Of a stretch of DNA of 64,000 nucleotides, positions 1 through 8,608 are shown one piece after another. The notes under the pieces are model-generated. The model did not search any database. It was given only the letters and a program-made list of their open reading frames with translations, and was not told the origin of the DNA. This DNA is from Mycobacterium sp. 1164985.4. Lineage in GTDB: Bacteria > Actinomycetota > Actinomycetes > Mycobacteriales > Mycobacteriaceae. The stretch's first letter is position 1, and each line of letters begins with the position of its first letter. The DNA is taken from positions 1-64,000 of the forward strand of contig NZ_LZMD01000040.1 of the NCBI RefSeq assembly GCF_001668575.1, given 5' to 3'. The translations under genes were made by a program, and so were the position numbers.

Positions 1-103
1 CACCGGCACCTCACACCCCGCGAGCCAGCCAACCCCGGCCCTCGCAACCGAGTAGGAACAAAACCTGGGGTACTTCAGCCAAATTCTTGACTCAAGACAC
101 AAA

Positions 104-137
104 TCAGGGCGGGCCGCTGTCGGTTCTTCTGCCCTGA
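104..137 (-). terminator. possible hairpin downstream of the globin operon
   Basis: A perfect 7-bp inverted repeat (TCAGGGC at 104-110, GCCCTGA at 131-137) with a 20-base loop lies directly after the globin stop codon. On the minus strand it is followed by only a short T stretch, so it is a weak candidate terminator. The first 103 bases of the window show no other recognisable feature. Confidence 0.25.
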
Positions 138-142
138 CGGTG

Positions 143-589
143 TCACCCACGCTCCGATGTCGTGACGGCCAGCGCGGCGAGCTGTAGGGCGTGGACGCCG
201 GTGAGGCGACGGTGCATGGCGGTGGCAATCCGGGCGGCTTGAACCTTGGCGTGGTCGGCGACCGGGCCGCGGTACATCTGATCGATGGTCGATGTCCACA
301 GATGAAGCCAGCGCGCGAAATGCGTTGCGTCCAAGGTCGTCTGCCCATGGACATGCCGGTGCGCGTTCAGCGTGTTTCGTCGATACAGCCCGGCTCGAAA
401 GAGCACGGTCTCCCAAAAGTCACACATGACAGGAAGGTGCTCGTGCAGTCCCTGCGCAGCCAGCTCGGCGAACGGCTCGGCGAGCAGCTCGTCGCGGAAC
501 GCTTCGGTGTAGAAGCGGACCAACAACGCTTCGACGTCCGCACGGGTGGCGAGATCGCGCGCAAGCGGTTTATCACCCATATCGGACAC
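143..589 (-). CDS. group III truncated haemoglobin
   Basis: A 148-residue globin of the truncated haemoglobin III type. The segment around residues 20-30 (LLVRFYTEAFRD) resembles the B helix, FWETVLF is near 58-64, and a histidine-rich stretch at 77-81 followed by GQTTLD probably holds the proximal haem ligand. The family is short, cytoplasmic, haem-binding and usually linked to oxygen or nitric oxide chemistry. It is the last gene of a five-gene minus-strand operon and overlaps the preceding small gene by 17 bases; ATG at 580 is an alternative start. Position behind a ferredoxin and a cysteine-containing regulator suggests redox or NO stress. The family call is firm; the role is inferred. 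Confidence 0.85.
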   Translation of the reverse strand: MSDMGDKPLARDLATRADVEALLVRFYTEAFRDELLAEPFAELAAQGLHEHLPVMCDFWETVLFRAGLYRRNTLNAHRHVHGQTTLDATHFARWLHLWTSTIDQMYRGPVADHAKVQAARIATAMHRRLTGVHALQLAALAVTTSERG

Positions 590-917
590 TCCGCATCGCC
601 GGGCCGGACGCGCCGCGTGCCGCTGCCGCGCGGTTCCGGCGTGAGGTCTCCCAAGTGGCCGTGGGCAATGTACCGTCGCGCAGCGCCGCCCCGATGTTGG
701 TGAGTACGTGCTGCACGACGGCGACGTCGGCGTCGCCGTCGTCGAGGATGTCGGTCATGCCGCGGTGCGCGAGAAAAGCATCCACTCTGCGTTCGATCGG
801 CCAGTCGGCGTAAGTCAGGCCGGTGAACTCCGATCCGAGGAATCCCCAGGCGATGGTGTCGAGGTCGACCTCGGATAACTCGCACGCCCGCGATGTGTGG
901 TCCAGGCGCGCGGTCAT
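573..917 (-). CDS. small conserved-looking protein of unknown function in the globin operon
   Basis: A 114-residue protein that I do not recognise. It is rich in acidic residues in its first two thirds (for example DLDTIAWGFLGSEF near 18-31) and has no signal peptide or membrane segment. The start is well supported because its ATG overlaps the stop of the upstream cupin gene as ATGA, and its end overlaps the globin gene, so translation is probably coupled. The genomic context (ferredoxin, regulator, cupin, globin) points to redox or NO homeostasis, but no motif in the protein itself supports a specific function. Confidence 0.6.
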   Translation of the reverse strand: MTARLDHTSRACELSEVDLDTIAWGFLGSEFTGLTYADWPIERRVDAFLAHRGMTDILDDGDADVAVVQHVLTNIGAALRDGTLPTATWETSRRNRAAAARGASGPAMRSVRYG

Positions 918-1288
918 GCCGGCTGCTTGGATCTGTCGAACGCCGTACCTGGGATATGCGGCGCATCGGTATGGACGGTGAGCAAGATGACCGAGTCCTG
1001 CAGCGCGTCCAGGCAGTGACGGCGAGTCGGCAAGGTGAGCTGGTCACCGACGACACCATCCCAGCGGTCATCGACGGTGCTCAGCCGCACACGCCCCCGT
1101 AGCACCTGAAGGGTCGCCTCGGCCGGATCGGCTTCCTGTCGCAACCGGAGGCCTTTGGTCAGCGCGACCACCGTTTGGCGGAGTCCGCGGTCCGGGCCGC
1201 CGTGAACCGTATAGGCCGCATGCCCGCCGTACCGACGTGCCCGGCCGAGTTGTTCGTCCGCAAGCACCTGCAACGGAATGGATTTCAT
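914..1288 (-). CDS. small cupin-domain protein
   Basis: A 124-residue protein with the pattern of a single cupin fold: alternating strands, LRLRQEADPAEATLQVLRGRVRL in the middle and a later VGDQLTLPTRRHCLDAL segment with a histidine where the second cupin motif sits. Cupins of this size bind a metal or small ligand and often act as sensors. The start at 1288 is chosen because a GGAGG stretch lies about nine bases upstream; an upstream in-frame start at 1315 lacks this. The gene lies 37 bases after the regulator and overlaps the next gene as ATGA, so it belongs to the ferredoxin-globin operon. Confidence 0.7.
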   Translation of the reverse strand: MKSIPLQVLADEQLGRARRYGGHAAYTVHGGPDRGLRQTVVALTKGLRLRQEADPAEATLQVLRGRVRLSTVDDRWDGVVGDQLTLPTRRHCLDALQDSVILLTVHTDAPHIPGTAFDRSKQPA

Positions 1289-1325
1289 GGTGTTCCCGCC
1301 TCCTCGACGCGTCACTCCGGGCTAA

Positions 1326-1964
1326 TCACGAGGCCGTTGTCGTCGAGGCCAGGTGCGCCACACACAGATCCGGTTCAGCGAACGGCGTCAGCGCATCGAC
1401 GGTGATCGGAGCGTCCCAAACCTCCAGCGCGCCTTGCATGAGCCCGAGATGGACCGGGCAGACCACATCGCGGCGGCTGCCCGCCACCTCCAGGAACGGG
1501 CAGTTGCGCAACCCGATCTCACCGGGACCCGTTGTAGTCGATCGCTTTTCGGGCGCGAACCCCAACTCGGCAAGCAGATCACTGAGCCGATCGACGGCCT
1601 GCCGACGGCTGCGCGCTCTCCCAGGCTCGGCGACGTGATCGGCCCAGGCGCGACCGGCCGCGACGGCACGACGCTCGGGCTGGGCTTGGCGCGCGAGCGC
1701 GTCGGCAAGGACGGCGGCCAGCGTTCGGTAATCGCGCGGGCCGCCCGGATCCATGCCCACAACGGCGCGAAACATCAACGGCGGCCGGCCCGGTCCGGTG
1801 CGGTCGGCCTCCACGGCGTGCACCCGACCGGACTGGACCAGCGAGTCGAGGTGAAACCGCGCGGTATTGGGGTGAACGTCCAACCGCTCGGCGATTTCGG
1901 CGATGCTCAACGCGGCATCTGCGCTTCGTAGCAACTCGAATACGTCCTCGCGGCGGCCGCTCAC
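1326..1964 (-). CDS. ArsR/SufR-like winged-helix regulator with possible Fe-S cysteines
   Basis: A 212-residue regulator. Residues about 8-66 form a winged helix ([20 protein letters not shown], then [18 protein letters not shown]). The C-terminal half carries Cys155, Cys169 and Cys201 in [17 protein letters not shown] and DLCVAHL contexts, which resembles the cluster-binding half of SufR-type repressors, although SufR proteins usually have four cysteines. The GTG start overlaps the ferredoxin stop (GTGA), so both are probably translated together. The palindrome TTTACA-N11-TGTAAA just upstream of the ferredoxin gene, repeated upstream of ctaD, is the obvious candidate operator. Fe-S or NO sensing is inferred from the cysteines and neighbours. 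Confidence 0.8.
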   Translation of the reverse strand: MSGRREDVFELLRSADAALSIAEIAERLDVHPNTARFHLDSLVQSGRVHAVEADRTGPGRPPLMFRAVVGMDPGGPRDYRTLAAVLADALARQAQPERRAVAAGRAWADHVAEPGRARSRRQAVDRLSDLLAELGFAPEKRSTTTGPGEIGLRNCPFLEVAGSRRDVVCPVHLGLMQGALEVWDAPITVDALTPFAEPDLCVAHLASTTTAS

Positions 1965-2308
1965 GGCTGGTCCTGCCGCTCCATTGCGGCCACCAACGGG
2001 GCATCGGCGGGCACCGGCCCCAGCTTGGCCGCCCCTCCCGGCGAGCCCAACGGGGCGTCCCGTCCGGGCAGCGTGTCGAAGAAGAACGCGGCGTTGTCGG
2101 CGAGGTGTCCGTGTTCGTCGGCGGGCAGGTCGTCTTCGTAGTAGATCGCCTCGACTGGGCATACCGGTTCGCAGGCACCGCAATCCACGCACTCATCCGG
2201 ATGGATGTACAGCGCCCTGCCGCCCTCGTAAATGCAATCCACCGGGCACTCATCGACGCACGCCCGATCCATGACGTCCACACAATTCTTGCCGATCACG
2301 TAGGTCAT
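1961..2308 (-). CDS. fdxA: seven-iron ferredoxin
   Basis: A 115-residue FdxA-type ferredoxin, a soluble one-electron carrier. Cysteines at 9, 17, 21, 25, 40, 43, 46 and 50 match the seven-iron pattern: Cys9, 17 and 50 for a [3Fe-4S] cluster and Cys21, 40, 43 and 46 for a [4Fe-4S] cluster, with Cys25 free. The C-terminal tail is typical of mycobacterial forms. It is the first gene of the operon with the SufR-like regulator, cupin and group III globin. The palindrome at 2318-2340 starts ten bases before the ATG and overlaps a likely -10 element, so repression is plausible. Reduction of the globin or of a partner enzyme is possible but unproven. Confidence 0.9.
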   Translation of the reverse strand: MTYVIGKNCVDVMDRACVDECPVDCIYEGGRALYIHPDECVDCGACEPVCPVEAIYYEDDLPADEHGHLADNAAFFFDTLPGRDAPLGSPGGAAKLGPVPADAPLVAAMERQDQP

Positions 2309-2317
2309 GCCACCTAG

Positions 2318-2340
2318 TTTACACAGGTATTACTTGTAAA
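2318..2340. promoter_or_regulatory. palindromic operator TTTACA-N11-TGTAAA upstream of fdxA
   Basis: Perfect 6-bp arms separated by 11 bases; an outer CTAG repeat on each side adds partial symmetry. The site is ten bases before the fdxA ATG and overlaps a TAAACT sequence that fits a mycobacterial -10 element. An identical architecture occurs at 4372-4394 upstream of ctaD. Confidence 0.6.
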
Positions 2341-2363
2341 AACTAGGGGCCTCGTCCCGGGGA

Positions 2364-4076
2364 TCAGTGAGGGACCGCGTCGGCTTCGCGATGACGCCCG
2401 ATGTGGGATTCGGCGCGCATACGGTCGACCATCCAGGGGTAATGCAGTTCGAACGCCGGGCGCTCCGAGCGGATGCGCGGGATTTCCGTGAAGTTGTGCC
2501 GTGGCGGCGGGCAACTGGTGGCCCACTCCAGCGAGTTGCCGAAACCCCAGGGGTCATCGACGGTCACCGGCTCGCCGAATCGCCAGCTTCTCACCACGTT
2601 CCACGTGAACACGATCATCGATACACCCAAGATGAACGACCCGATGGACGAGACGACGTTGAGCGTGGTGAAGCCGTCGGACGGCAGGTAGTCGGCGTAA
2701 CGGCGCGGCATACCCTCATTGCCCAGCCAGTGCTGCACGAGGAACGTGGTGTGGAAGCCGATCAGCGTCAGCCAGAAGTGCAGCTTGCCCAGTCGTTCGT
2801 CGAGCAGTCGGCCGGTCATCTTCGGGAACCAGAAGTAGATTCCTGCGAAGGTGGCGAACACGATGGTGCCGAACAGCACGTAGTGGAAATGGGCGACCAA
2901 GAAGTAGGTGTCGGTGACGTGGAAGTCGATCGGTGGGCTGGCCAGCATCACCCCGGACAGGCCACCGAGCAGGAAGGTCACCATGAACCCGACCGAAAAC
3001 AGCATCGGCGTCTCAAAGGTCAACTGGCCCTTCCACATTGTGCCGATCCAGTTGAAGAACTTGATGCCGGTCGGCACCGCGATCATGTAGCTCATGAAGG
3101 AGAAGAACGGCAGCAACACCGCGCCCGTCGCGAACATGTGGTGAGCCCAGACCGCCATCGACAATGCGGCGATGCCCATCGTCGCGAAGACCATGTTGTT
3201 GTAGCCGAACATGGGCTTGCGGGAGAAGACGGGAACGATCTCGGTGACGATGCCGAAGAACGGCAAGGCCACCACATAGACCTCCGGGTGGCCGAAGAAC
3301 CAGAACAGGTGCTGCCACAGGATCGCGCCGCCGTTCGCGGCGTCGTAGACGTGAGCGCCCAGGTGCCGGTCGGCAGCCAACCCCATCAACGCGGAGGTCA
3401 GCAGCGGGAACACCATCAACACGAGGATGGAGGTGATGAGTATGTTCCAGGTGAAGATCGGCATCCGGAACATCGTCATGCCCGGCGCGCGCATGCACAC
3501 CACGGTGGTGACCATGTTGACCGCGCCCAGAATCGTGCCCAATCCGCCCACGGCCAGGCCCAAGATCCACAGATCACCGCCGGCTCCCGGGGAGTGGATC
3601 GCATCCGAGAGCGGCGTGTAGGCGGTCCAACCGAAATCCGCCGCTCCGGTCGGCGTGATGAATCCCGACAATACGATCAGACCGCCGAACAGAAACAGCC
3701 AGTAAGACAACGCATTCAGCCGGGGGAAGGCGACATCGGGTGCGCCGATTTGAAGCGGCAGAACCAAGTTGGCGAAGCCGAACACGATCGGGGTGGCGTA
3801 AAACAGCAGCATGATCGTGCCGTGCATGGTGAACAGCTGGTTGTACTGCTCGTTGGAAAGGAATTGCAAACCCGGGCTCGCCAACTCGGCGCGGATCAAC
3901 AACGCCATCAGGCCGCCCGCGAAGAAGAAGCCGAAACAGGTGACGACATACATGATTCCGATGAGCTTGTGATCGGTGGTCGTCACCAGCCTGTAGACGA
4001 GCGTGCCCTTCAGGCCGACGCGGGCTGGGAACGGGCGGCGAGCTTCTACTACCGCGGGCGGCGCTTCGGCGGTCAC
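2364..4076 (-). CDS. ctaD: cytochrome c oxidase subunit I (aa3-type)
   Basis: A 570-residue, twelve-helix-type membrane protein: the catalytic subunit of the aa3 terminal oxidase that reduces oxygen and pumps protons. Expected ligands are present: His85 (TMHGT) for haem a, His263 with Tyr267 in HPEVY for CuB, His312 and His313 for CuB, and His396/His398 (HFHYV) for the haems. Length and motifs are complete. It is transcribed alone, away from ctaC and ctaE, and mycobacteria often carry ctaD separately. What is unusual is the operator-like palindrome about 300 bases upstream, shared with the ferredoxin-globin operon. It may be the only copy or a second, stress-linked copy; this cannot be decided from the window. 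Confidence 0.95.
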   Translation of the reverse strand: MTAEAPPAVVEARRPFPARVGLKGTLVYRLVTTTDHKLIGIMYVVTCFGFFFAGGLMALLIRAELASPGLQFLSNEQYNQLFTMHGTIMLLFYATPIVFGFANLVLPLQIGAPDVAFPRLNALSYWLFLFGGLIVLSGFITPTGAADFGWTAYTPLSDAIHSPGAGGDLWILGLAVGGLGTILGAVNMVTTVVCMRAPGMTMFRMPIFTWNILITSILVLMVFPLLTSALMGLAADRHLGAHVYDAANGGAILWQHLFWFFGHPEVYVVALPFFGIVTEIVPVFSRKPMFGYNNMVFATMGIAALSMAVWAHHMFATGAVLLPFFSFMSYMIAVPTGIKFFNWIGTMWKGQLTFETPMLFSVGFMVTFLLGGLSGVMLASPPIDFHVTDTYFLVAHFHYVLFGTIVFATFAGIYFWFPKMTGRLLDERLGKLHFWLTLIGFHTTFLVQHWLGNEGMPRRYADYLPSDGFTTLNVVSSIGSFILGVSMIVFTWNVVRSWRFGEPVTVDDPWGFGNSLEWATSCPPPRHNFTEIPRIRSERPAFELHYPWMVDRMRAESHIGRHREADAVPH

Positions 4077-4510
4077 GGTTTCCTCCTGTCCCCATCGCGG
4101 TGGCGATGGTGCGGACCGGCTAGCCCGGCGCTCAGCCGGTCATAGGTGGGCTCGCTTACGAGCGACGGTGCAGAACGCAGTGGCGCGACGGTCTACAGAT
4201 GACGGAAGGCGCCGCGAAACAGCGTGTTTTGCTGCGCGAGAATGCCTCGCGGCACAAACGCTGCCGTCGGTCGTACGTCGCGGCGCGTTCCGGCGGCGCC
4301 GGTCTGAGAGTGTGCTGTGAGCCGGCCCGTGCCGGCGACGTCGGCCCCGCATGCGGAACCTCCCGCTACTTTTTACAATATGATCTTGTGTAAAAGAGTA
4401 GCGCAGACGTCGCCGATTTGACACCCCCTGCGACGGATCTTCCTACGGCGTTGCCGCTGTCACATCCCGCCAGCGGCGTTGAGTGGCTTGAGAATTACGG
4501 GTGAGGCGCG
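4077..4510. other. long ctaD leader and intergenic region
   Basis: This 434-base stretch holds the palindrome at 4372-4394. On the minus strand a GGGAGG followed six bases later by ATG at 4352 opens a 70-codon arginine-rich frame ending at 4140; it may be a leader peptide but the composition looks non-coding. A perfect 7-bp inverted repeat (GCCGCTG 4453-4459, CAGCGGC 4471-4477) lies after the acyl-CoA synthetase gene and could be a terminator without a T tail. Confidence 0.4.
4372..4394. promoter_or_regulatory. palindromic operator TTTACA-N11-TGTAAA upstream of ctaD
   Basis: Perfect TTTACA and TGTAAA arms with an 11-base spacer, identical in design to the site before fdxA; one more base pairs on each side (TTTTACA, TGTAAAA). 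On the minus strand a TATTGT sequence overlaps it and could be the -10 element of a ctaD transcript with a leader of roughly 290 bases. Confidence 0.55.
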
Positions 4511-6322
4511 TCAGGAGTAGAACGAGTCGAGCAGTTCCTGGTTCTTCTCCTCGACGACCGAGCGCTTGACCTTCAGCGACGGGGTGAGCTCACCACCCTC
4601 GACGGAGAGCTCGTGGTCGAGCAGTTCCCACTTCTTGATGGTTTCCCACCGGTTCAGCTGCGAGTTGAGCTCGTCGACATAGCCGCCGATCATGTCGCGG
4701 ACCTCATCCGACTGCACCAGATCCTCGTAGCTCCGGTCGCCGAGGCCGTGCTGTTTGGCCCAGCCCGACAGTTCGTCGGGGTCGAGGGTGATCAGTGCGA
4801 CGCAGAACTTGCGTGATTCGCCGAAGACCAGGATGTGGCTCGCATACGGGCAGAGCGCCATGAATCGGCCTTCGATCGCGGGCGGCGCCACGTACTTGCC
4901 CCCGGATGTCTTGAACAACTCCTTGATTCGCCCTGTGATGGTCAAGAAGCCGTCGTCGTCCAGTTGGCCTCGGTCGCCGGTGCGCAGCCAGCCGTCCTCG
5001 GTCATCGACTCGGCTGTCTTGTCGGGCAGGTTGTGGTAGCCGTCCATCACGCATGGCCCCTTGACCTGCACCTCGCCGTCGTCGGCGATACGCACCGACG
5101 TGCCGTCGAAAACCTGGCCCACGGTGCCCAGCTTGTAGTTGTCGGGCCGGTTGATGAACGCCCCAGCCGCGGTCTCGGTCAAGCCGTAGCCTTCGAGTAT
5201 CAGCAGCCCGGCGGCGTGGAACCATTCGGCGATGTCGCGGTTCAGCGGCGCTGAGCCGGAGATGAAGAACTTGATGCGTCCGCCGAAGACCGCTCGCACC
5301 TTGCTGAAGACGAGGCGGTCGAACACGCTGTGCGCGGCCTTCAGCGGAAGCGGGACCGACTTGCCGGCGAGCCGGTACTGATCGACCTGACGCCCGACGG
5401 CGAAGGCGGCAGCCGACAACTTCTCCTTCACGCCCTCCTGCGATGTGACGACACGTGCGTGGGCCTTCTCGAAGATGCGTGGCGCGGCGCCCATGAACGT
5501 CGGCTTCACCTCGGCGAGGTTTGCGACGATCTTGTCGACGCGGCCGTCGATCGCACTGGCGAAGCCGCACGCCAGTTGCGCCGAGATCAGCACCTTGCCG
5601 AATGCGTGGGCCAGCGGCAGCCACAACAACTGCAGATCGTCCTCGTGCAGGATGTCGAAGCCGGCGACCGTGGTCCCCTCGTACACCCATGCCGCATGCG
5701 ACAGTCGCACCCCTTTGGGCTTACCGGTCGTGCCGGAGGTGTAGATCAGCGTCGCGAGTTGGTCGGGCGTGATGGCGTCCGCCGTCGACTCAACGCACGA
5801 GGGATGGTCGGACAGGTATGTCTTTCCGAGCTCGGCCAGTTCGGCGAGCGACATGATGAGCTCGCCGTCACCCTCTCCGTCGAAAACGACAACCTTTTCG
5901 AGCTTCGGGAGGTCGTCGCGCTTCTCCCGCAACTTCTCGAGCTGCGCCTCATCTTCAGCGAAGACGATTCGAGATTCCGAATCGCTCAAGATGAAGGCCG
6001 TGTCGGTGGCGTTGGTCGTGGGGTAGACGGTTGTCGTCGCGGCTCCGGCGCACATGATGGCCAGGTCCGCGAGGATCCATTCGTATCTCGTGCTCGACGC
6101 GATTCCGATGCGTTCCTCGGGCTGGATGCCTAGCGCCAACAGTCCGGCGGCCAACGTCTCGACATGGTCGGCGGCTTCCTTCCAGCTGATCGAGACCCAC
6201 CGGTCGCCGTCGAGTTTGCGGAAGGCCTCCCGTTCGGCGGACTTGCGAACGCGGTCGAAGAACATGGCGGCCACGCTCGCGGGGGACGTGGTCTCCGGTT
6301 CGTGTTGGGTGTCTGTCGACAT
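4511..6322 (-). CDS. long-chain fatty acyl-CoA synthetase (FadD15-like)
   Basis: A 603-residue AMP-forming ligase that activates long-chain fatty acids as acyl-adenylates and then CoA thioesters. The AMP motif TLIYTSGTTGKPKG is at about 191-204, EGYGLTETAAG in the middle marks the adenylate pocket, and WLRTGDRG with GRIKELFKTSGGK near the C-terminus form the hinge and the C-domain region. Length and the TLIYTSGTTG/GRIKEL variants fit the long-chain FACL subgroup. The start at 6322 is preceded by CAGGAG at good spacing; longer in-frame extensions upstream have poor codon content. It is monocistronic and divergent from the SDR at 6616. Confidence 0.9.
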   Translation of the reverse strand: MSTDTQHEPETTSPASVAAMFFDRVRKSAEREAFRKLDGDRWVSISWKEAADHVETLAAGLLALGIQPEERIGIASSTRYEWILADLAIMCAGAATTTVYPTTNATDTAFILSDSESRIVFAEDEAQLEKLREKRDDLPKLEKVVVFDGEGDGELIMSLAELAELGKTYLSDHPSCVESTADAITPDQLATLIYTSGTTGKPKGVRLSHAAWVYEGTTVAGFDILHEDDLQLLWLPLAHAFGKVLISAQLACGFASAIDGRVDKIVANLAEVKPTFMGAAPRIFEKAHARVVTSQEGVKEKLSAAAFAVGRQVDQYRLAGKSVPLPLKAAHSVFDRLVFSKVRAVFGGRIKFFISGSAPLNRDIAEWFHAAGLLILEGYGLTETAAGAFINRPDNYKLGTVGQVFDGTSVRIADDGEVQVKGPCVMDGYHNLPDKTAESMTEDGWLRTGDRGQLDDDGFLTITGRIKELFKTSGGKYVAPPAIEGRFMALCPYASHILVFGESRKFCVALITLDPDELSGWAKQHGLGDRSYEDLVQSDEVRDMIGGYVDELNSQLNRWETIKKWELLDHELSVEGGELTPSLKVKRSVVEEKNQELLDSFYS

Positions 6323-6615
6323 CACGGTCTCCTGCTCAGGCCCTCTTGCGTCGTCGCTATGCGCGGTGCCGTCAGTGTCGCGCCTTTCATACCCAGCGGA
6401 GCGCAATATGACGCATTCACTGTTCCCGTCGGGGATCCCCAGTTTCTTTCTTGACCCTCCCCCAGGGGGAGGGTGGACGGTGGTGCAATGACAGTCGACG
6501 GCTCGATCACGCGGCATGAACCGCCCGTTTCGGTTACCACCTGCCTCGCCGCCCACCAGGACCGCGGCGCCGCAAACTTGCACTTCCGGCTCAGCGCCCG
6601 GCCGGAGATCCAATC

Positions 6616-7461
6616 ATGACGAAGACGTGGTTCATCACAGGTGGCACCCCGGGCGGCTTCGGCATGGCGTTCGCCGACGCCGCACTCGAGATCGGCGACC
6701 GCGTCGCACTCACGGCCCGCCGACCGGACGAACTGAGCGAATGGGTGGCGCAGCACGGCGGGAGGGCGCTCGTTCTCCCGCTTGACGTCACCGACGCCAA
6801 GAAGGTGGAGGAGTCGGTGCGCGCCGCAGAGCGGACATTCGGTGGCATCGACATCCTGGTCAACAACGCAGGCCGCGGCTGGTACGGGTCGATCGAGGGC
6901 ATGGACGACGCATCGGTCCGGAAGATGTTCGAGCTCAACTTCTTCGCGGTGCTGTCCGTGATCCGCGCGGCCCTTCCCGGTATGCGGACCAGGGGGAGCG
7001 GATGGGTCATCAACATGTCATCGGTCGCCGGACTGAATGGCGTCACCGGATTCGGTCATTACAGCGCCACCAAATTCGCGATCGAGGCCGTCACCGAGGT
7101 TCTCCGCGCCGAGGTCGAGCACCTGGGCATCCACGTGATGGCGGTCGAACCCGGAGCCTTCCGAACCCGCGCCTACGCCGGCTTCGCCGACGAACCGATC
7201 CAAGAGTCCATCCCCGAGTACCAAGCGGTGCTCGAACGGGTCCGCGCCTCGATGGTTGAACAGGACGGCACGCAGCGCGGTGACCCGCGGCGAGGAGTGC
7301 GTGCGGTCATCACCGCCATGGCCGGAAAGCGGCCGCCCCGGAGACTCGTTCTCGGCAGCGACGGCTACGACACCGTGGTCACCGCGCTCGAAGATTCGCT
7401 CACCGAGATCCGCGCTTACGAAAAGCTCTCCCGCGGAGCGGATTTTCCGCCGGGCGAGTAG
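6616..7461 (+). CDS. short-chain dehydrogenase/reductase
   Basis: A 281-residue classical SDR. The cofactor loop reads TGGTPGGFG (residues 8-16), slightly different from the usual TGxxxGxG spacing in residue choice; NNAG is at 83-86, Ser135/136 and Tyr149-x3-Lys153 (YSATK) form the catalytic set. The family reduces or oxidises carbonyl and hydroxyl groups with NAD(P)(H). Its substrate cannot be predicted. It stands alone, diverging from the long-chain acyl-CoA synthetase and convergent with the MerR regulator gene four bases downstream. Confidence 0.85.
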   Translation: MTKTWFITGGTPGGFGMAFADAALEIGDRVALTARRPDELSEWVAQHGGRALVLPLDVTDAKKVEESVRAAERTFGGIDILVNNAGRGWYGSIEGMDDASVRKMFELNFFAVLSVIRAALPGMRTRGSGWVINMSSVAGLNGVTGFGHYSATKFAIEAVTEVLRAEVEHLGIHVMAVEPGAFRTRAYAGFADEPIQESIPEYQAVLERVRASMVEQDGTQRGDPRRGVRAVITAMAGKRPPRRLVLGSDGYDTVVTALEDSLTEIRAYEKLSRGADFPPGE

Positions 7462-7464
7462 GAG

Positions 7465-8304
7465 TCAGGCCGTCGGGTCGAGGTCTCGGTCACCGCCCGG
7501 CGTCACCCGAAACACCGGCCACCCGATCTCCGTCCGCCACCGCGTCGGGTCCGCCGTGTCGCGAGGACCCGCCACGTAGGTTTCGTGGACCGGTCCGTCG
7601 ACGGTGAGCGCATTCTCCATCACCCACGCCCCGAGACGACCATAGGTGACGTCGAGATCGTCGTGCGGACCTTCATGGACGGTAATCGCGATAACGGCCG
7701 CCGGAAGGTCGATGGCCTCGATGCGGCCCGATGCCCGTGGGGAGCAGACCGGCCGGAAGACGGTCATCGACCCGACCCCTTGGGTGAACAGTTCGTTGGC
7801 GTAACGCCCGCCGGGCGGCCCGGTGCGCTCGGCTTCGGGAAACGCTCTGTCCAGCTCGGCCATCGCATCGTCGTACCACGCGAGCGAATCGTCGAGGCGG
7901 ACAAGGCCGGTGATCGCGGCGACCCGGAAGGCGGGAACGGACCGCAGTTCGACGTCCAGATCCGTCGGTTCGGGGCCCAACAGACGGCGTAGGGATGTTA
8001 TGGCGGCGCGCGTCCGGCTCAACTCGGCCTCGAGCCGTCGCACATGACCGACGATCACCTCGGCACGCTGCTGCGGATCTTCGGTGTCGAGGATGGCCCG
8101 GACCTCGGCGAGAGGCACATCGAGCTGGCGAAGACGATGGATCACCTGCGCGGTCGGGATCTGTTCGATGGAGTAGTACCGGTACCCGGTGAACGGATCG
8201 ACGGTAGCGGGCTCGAGCAGTTTCGTCTCGTGGTAGCGGCGCAGCGTCCTCACGCTCAAGTGCGTCACCGTCGCGAACTCCCCGATGGTCAAACCCGACC
8301 TCAT
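7465..8304 (-). CDS. MerR-family regulator with GyrI-like effector domain
   Basis: A 279-residue regulator. Residues 1-70 are a MerR winged helix (LTIGEFATVTHLSVRTLRRYHETKLL, then GYRYYSIEQI), a coiled linker follows at about 75-112, and the C-terminal half resembles the GyrI/AraC effector-binding fold (VAAITGLVRLD, ending in FRVTPGGDRDLDP). This is the BmrR-like arrangement that usually senses small, often hydrophobic or drug-like ligands. It diverges from a small YdeI-like gene whose ATG is 38 bases away, so one short promoter region probably serves both. Confidence 0.85.
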   Translation of the reverse strand: MRSGLTIGEFATVTHLSVRTLRRYHETKLLEPATVDPFTGYRYYSIEQIPTAQVIHRLRQLDVPLAEVRAILDTEDPQQRAEVIVGHVRRLEAELSRTRAAITSLRRLLGPEPTDLDVELRSVPAFRVAAITGLVRLDDSLAWYDDAMAELDRAFPEAERTGPPGGRYANELFTQGVGSMTVFRPVCSPRASGRIEAIDLPAAVIAITVHEGPHDDLDVTYGRLGAWVMENALTVDGPVHETYVAGPRDTADPTRWRTEIGWPVFRVTPGGDRDLDPTA

Positions 8305-8330
8305 GCGGCAAGTCTGCCTTCCGGGCGTCT

Positions 8331-8341
8331 ATCCTGCGCCC
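8331..8341 (+). promoter_or_regulatory. possible leaderless promoter -10 element
   Basis: TATCCT at 8331-8336 fits the mycobacterial TANNNT -10 pattern and ends five bases before the ATG at 8342. No ribosome binding site is visible, so the transcript may be leaderless. Confidence 0.3.
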
Positions 8342-8608
8342 ATGGGTAGCTCGCGAGTATCCGGCGGCGTCGTGCACAAACTGCCGACCGATCTGCGTAA
8401 GGCGTTGCTCGCCAACGACACCGCGCTTGCCGCCTGGAACGACATCACGCCGCTGGCGCGCAACGAGTTCATCTGCTGGGTCGAAGACGCCAAGCAGGAG
8501 AAGACGCGCGAACGGCGGATCCGGCGGACGCAGGAGGAACTCGAAGAAGGTAAGCGCCGTCCCTGCTGCTGGCCCGGATGTCAGCACCGCGAGCGAAACG
8601 GCAGGTAA
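8342..8608 (+). CDS. small YdeI/OmpD-associated family protein
   Basis: An 88-residue protein with the core pattern of the YdeI/OmdA family: LPTDLRKALLANDTALAAWNDITPLARNEFICWVEDAKQEKTRERRI. It is soluble, basic at the C-terminus, and has a cysteine-containing tail (PCCWPGCQH). Members of this family are small and poorly characterised. The ATG at 8342 is chosen because upstream codons lie in the divergent MerR gene and a TATCCT element ends five bases before it. It runs towards the flavoprotein gene, whose stop codon follows immediately. Confidence 0.75.
   Translation: MGSSRVSGGVVHKLPTDLRKALLANDTALAAWNDITPLARNEFICWVEDAKQEKTRERRIRRTQEELEEGKRRPCCWPGCQHRERNGR

Noticed and set aside
191..703. Long plus-strand frame opposite the globin operon
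   Set aside because: It is antisense to overlapping genes with clear family signatures and has no motif or ribosome site.
2367..4145. 592-codon plus-strand frame opposite ctaD
   Set aside because: A mirror frame caused by GC-rich codon use; the minus strand has complete oxidase ligands.
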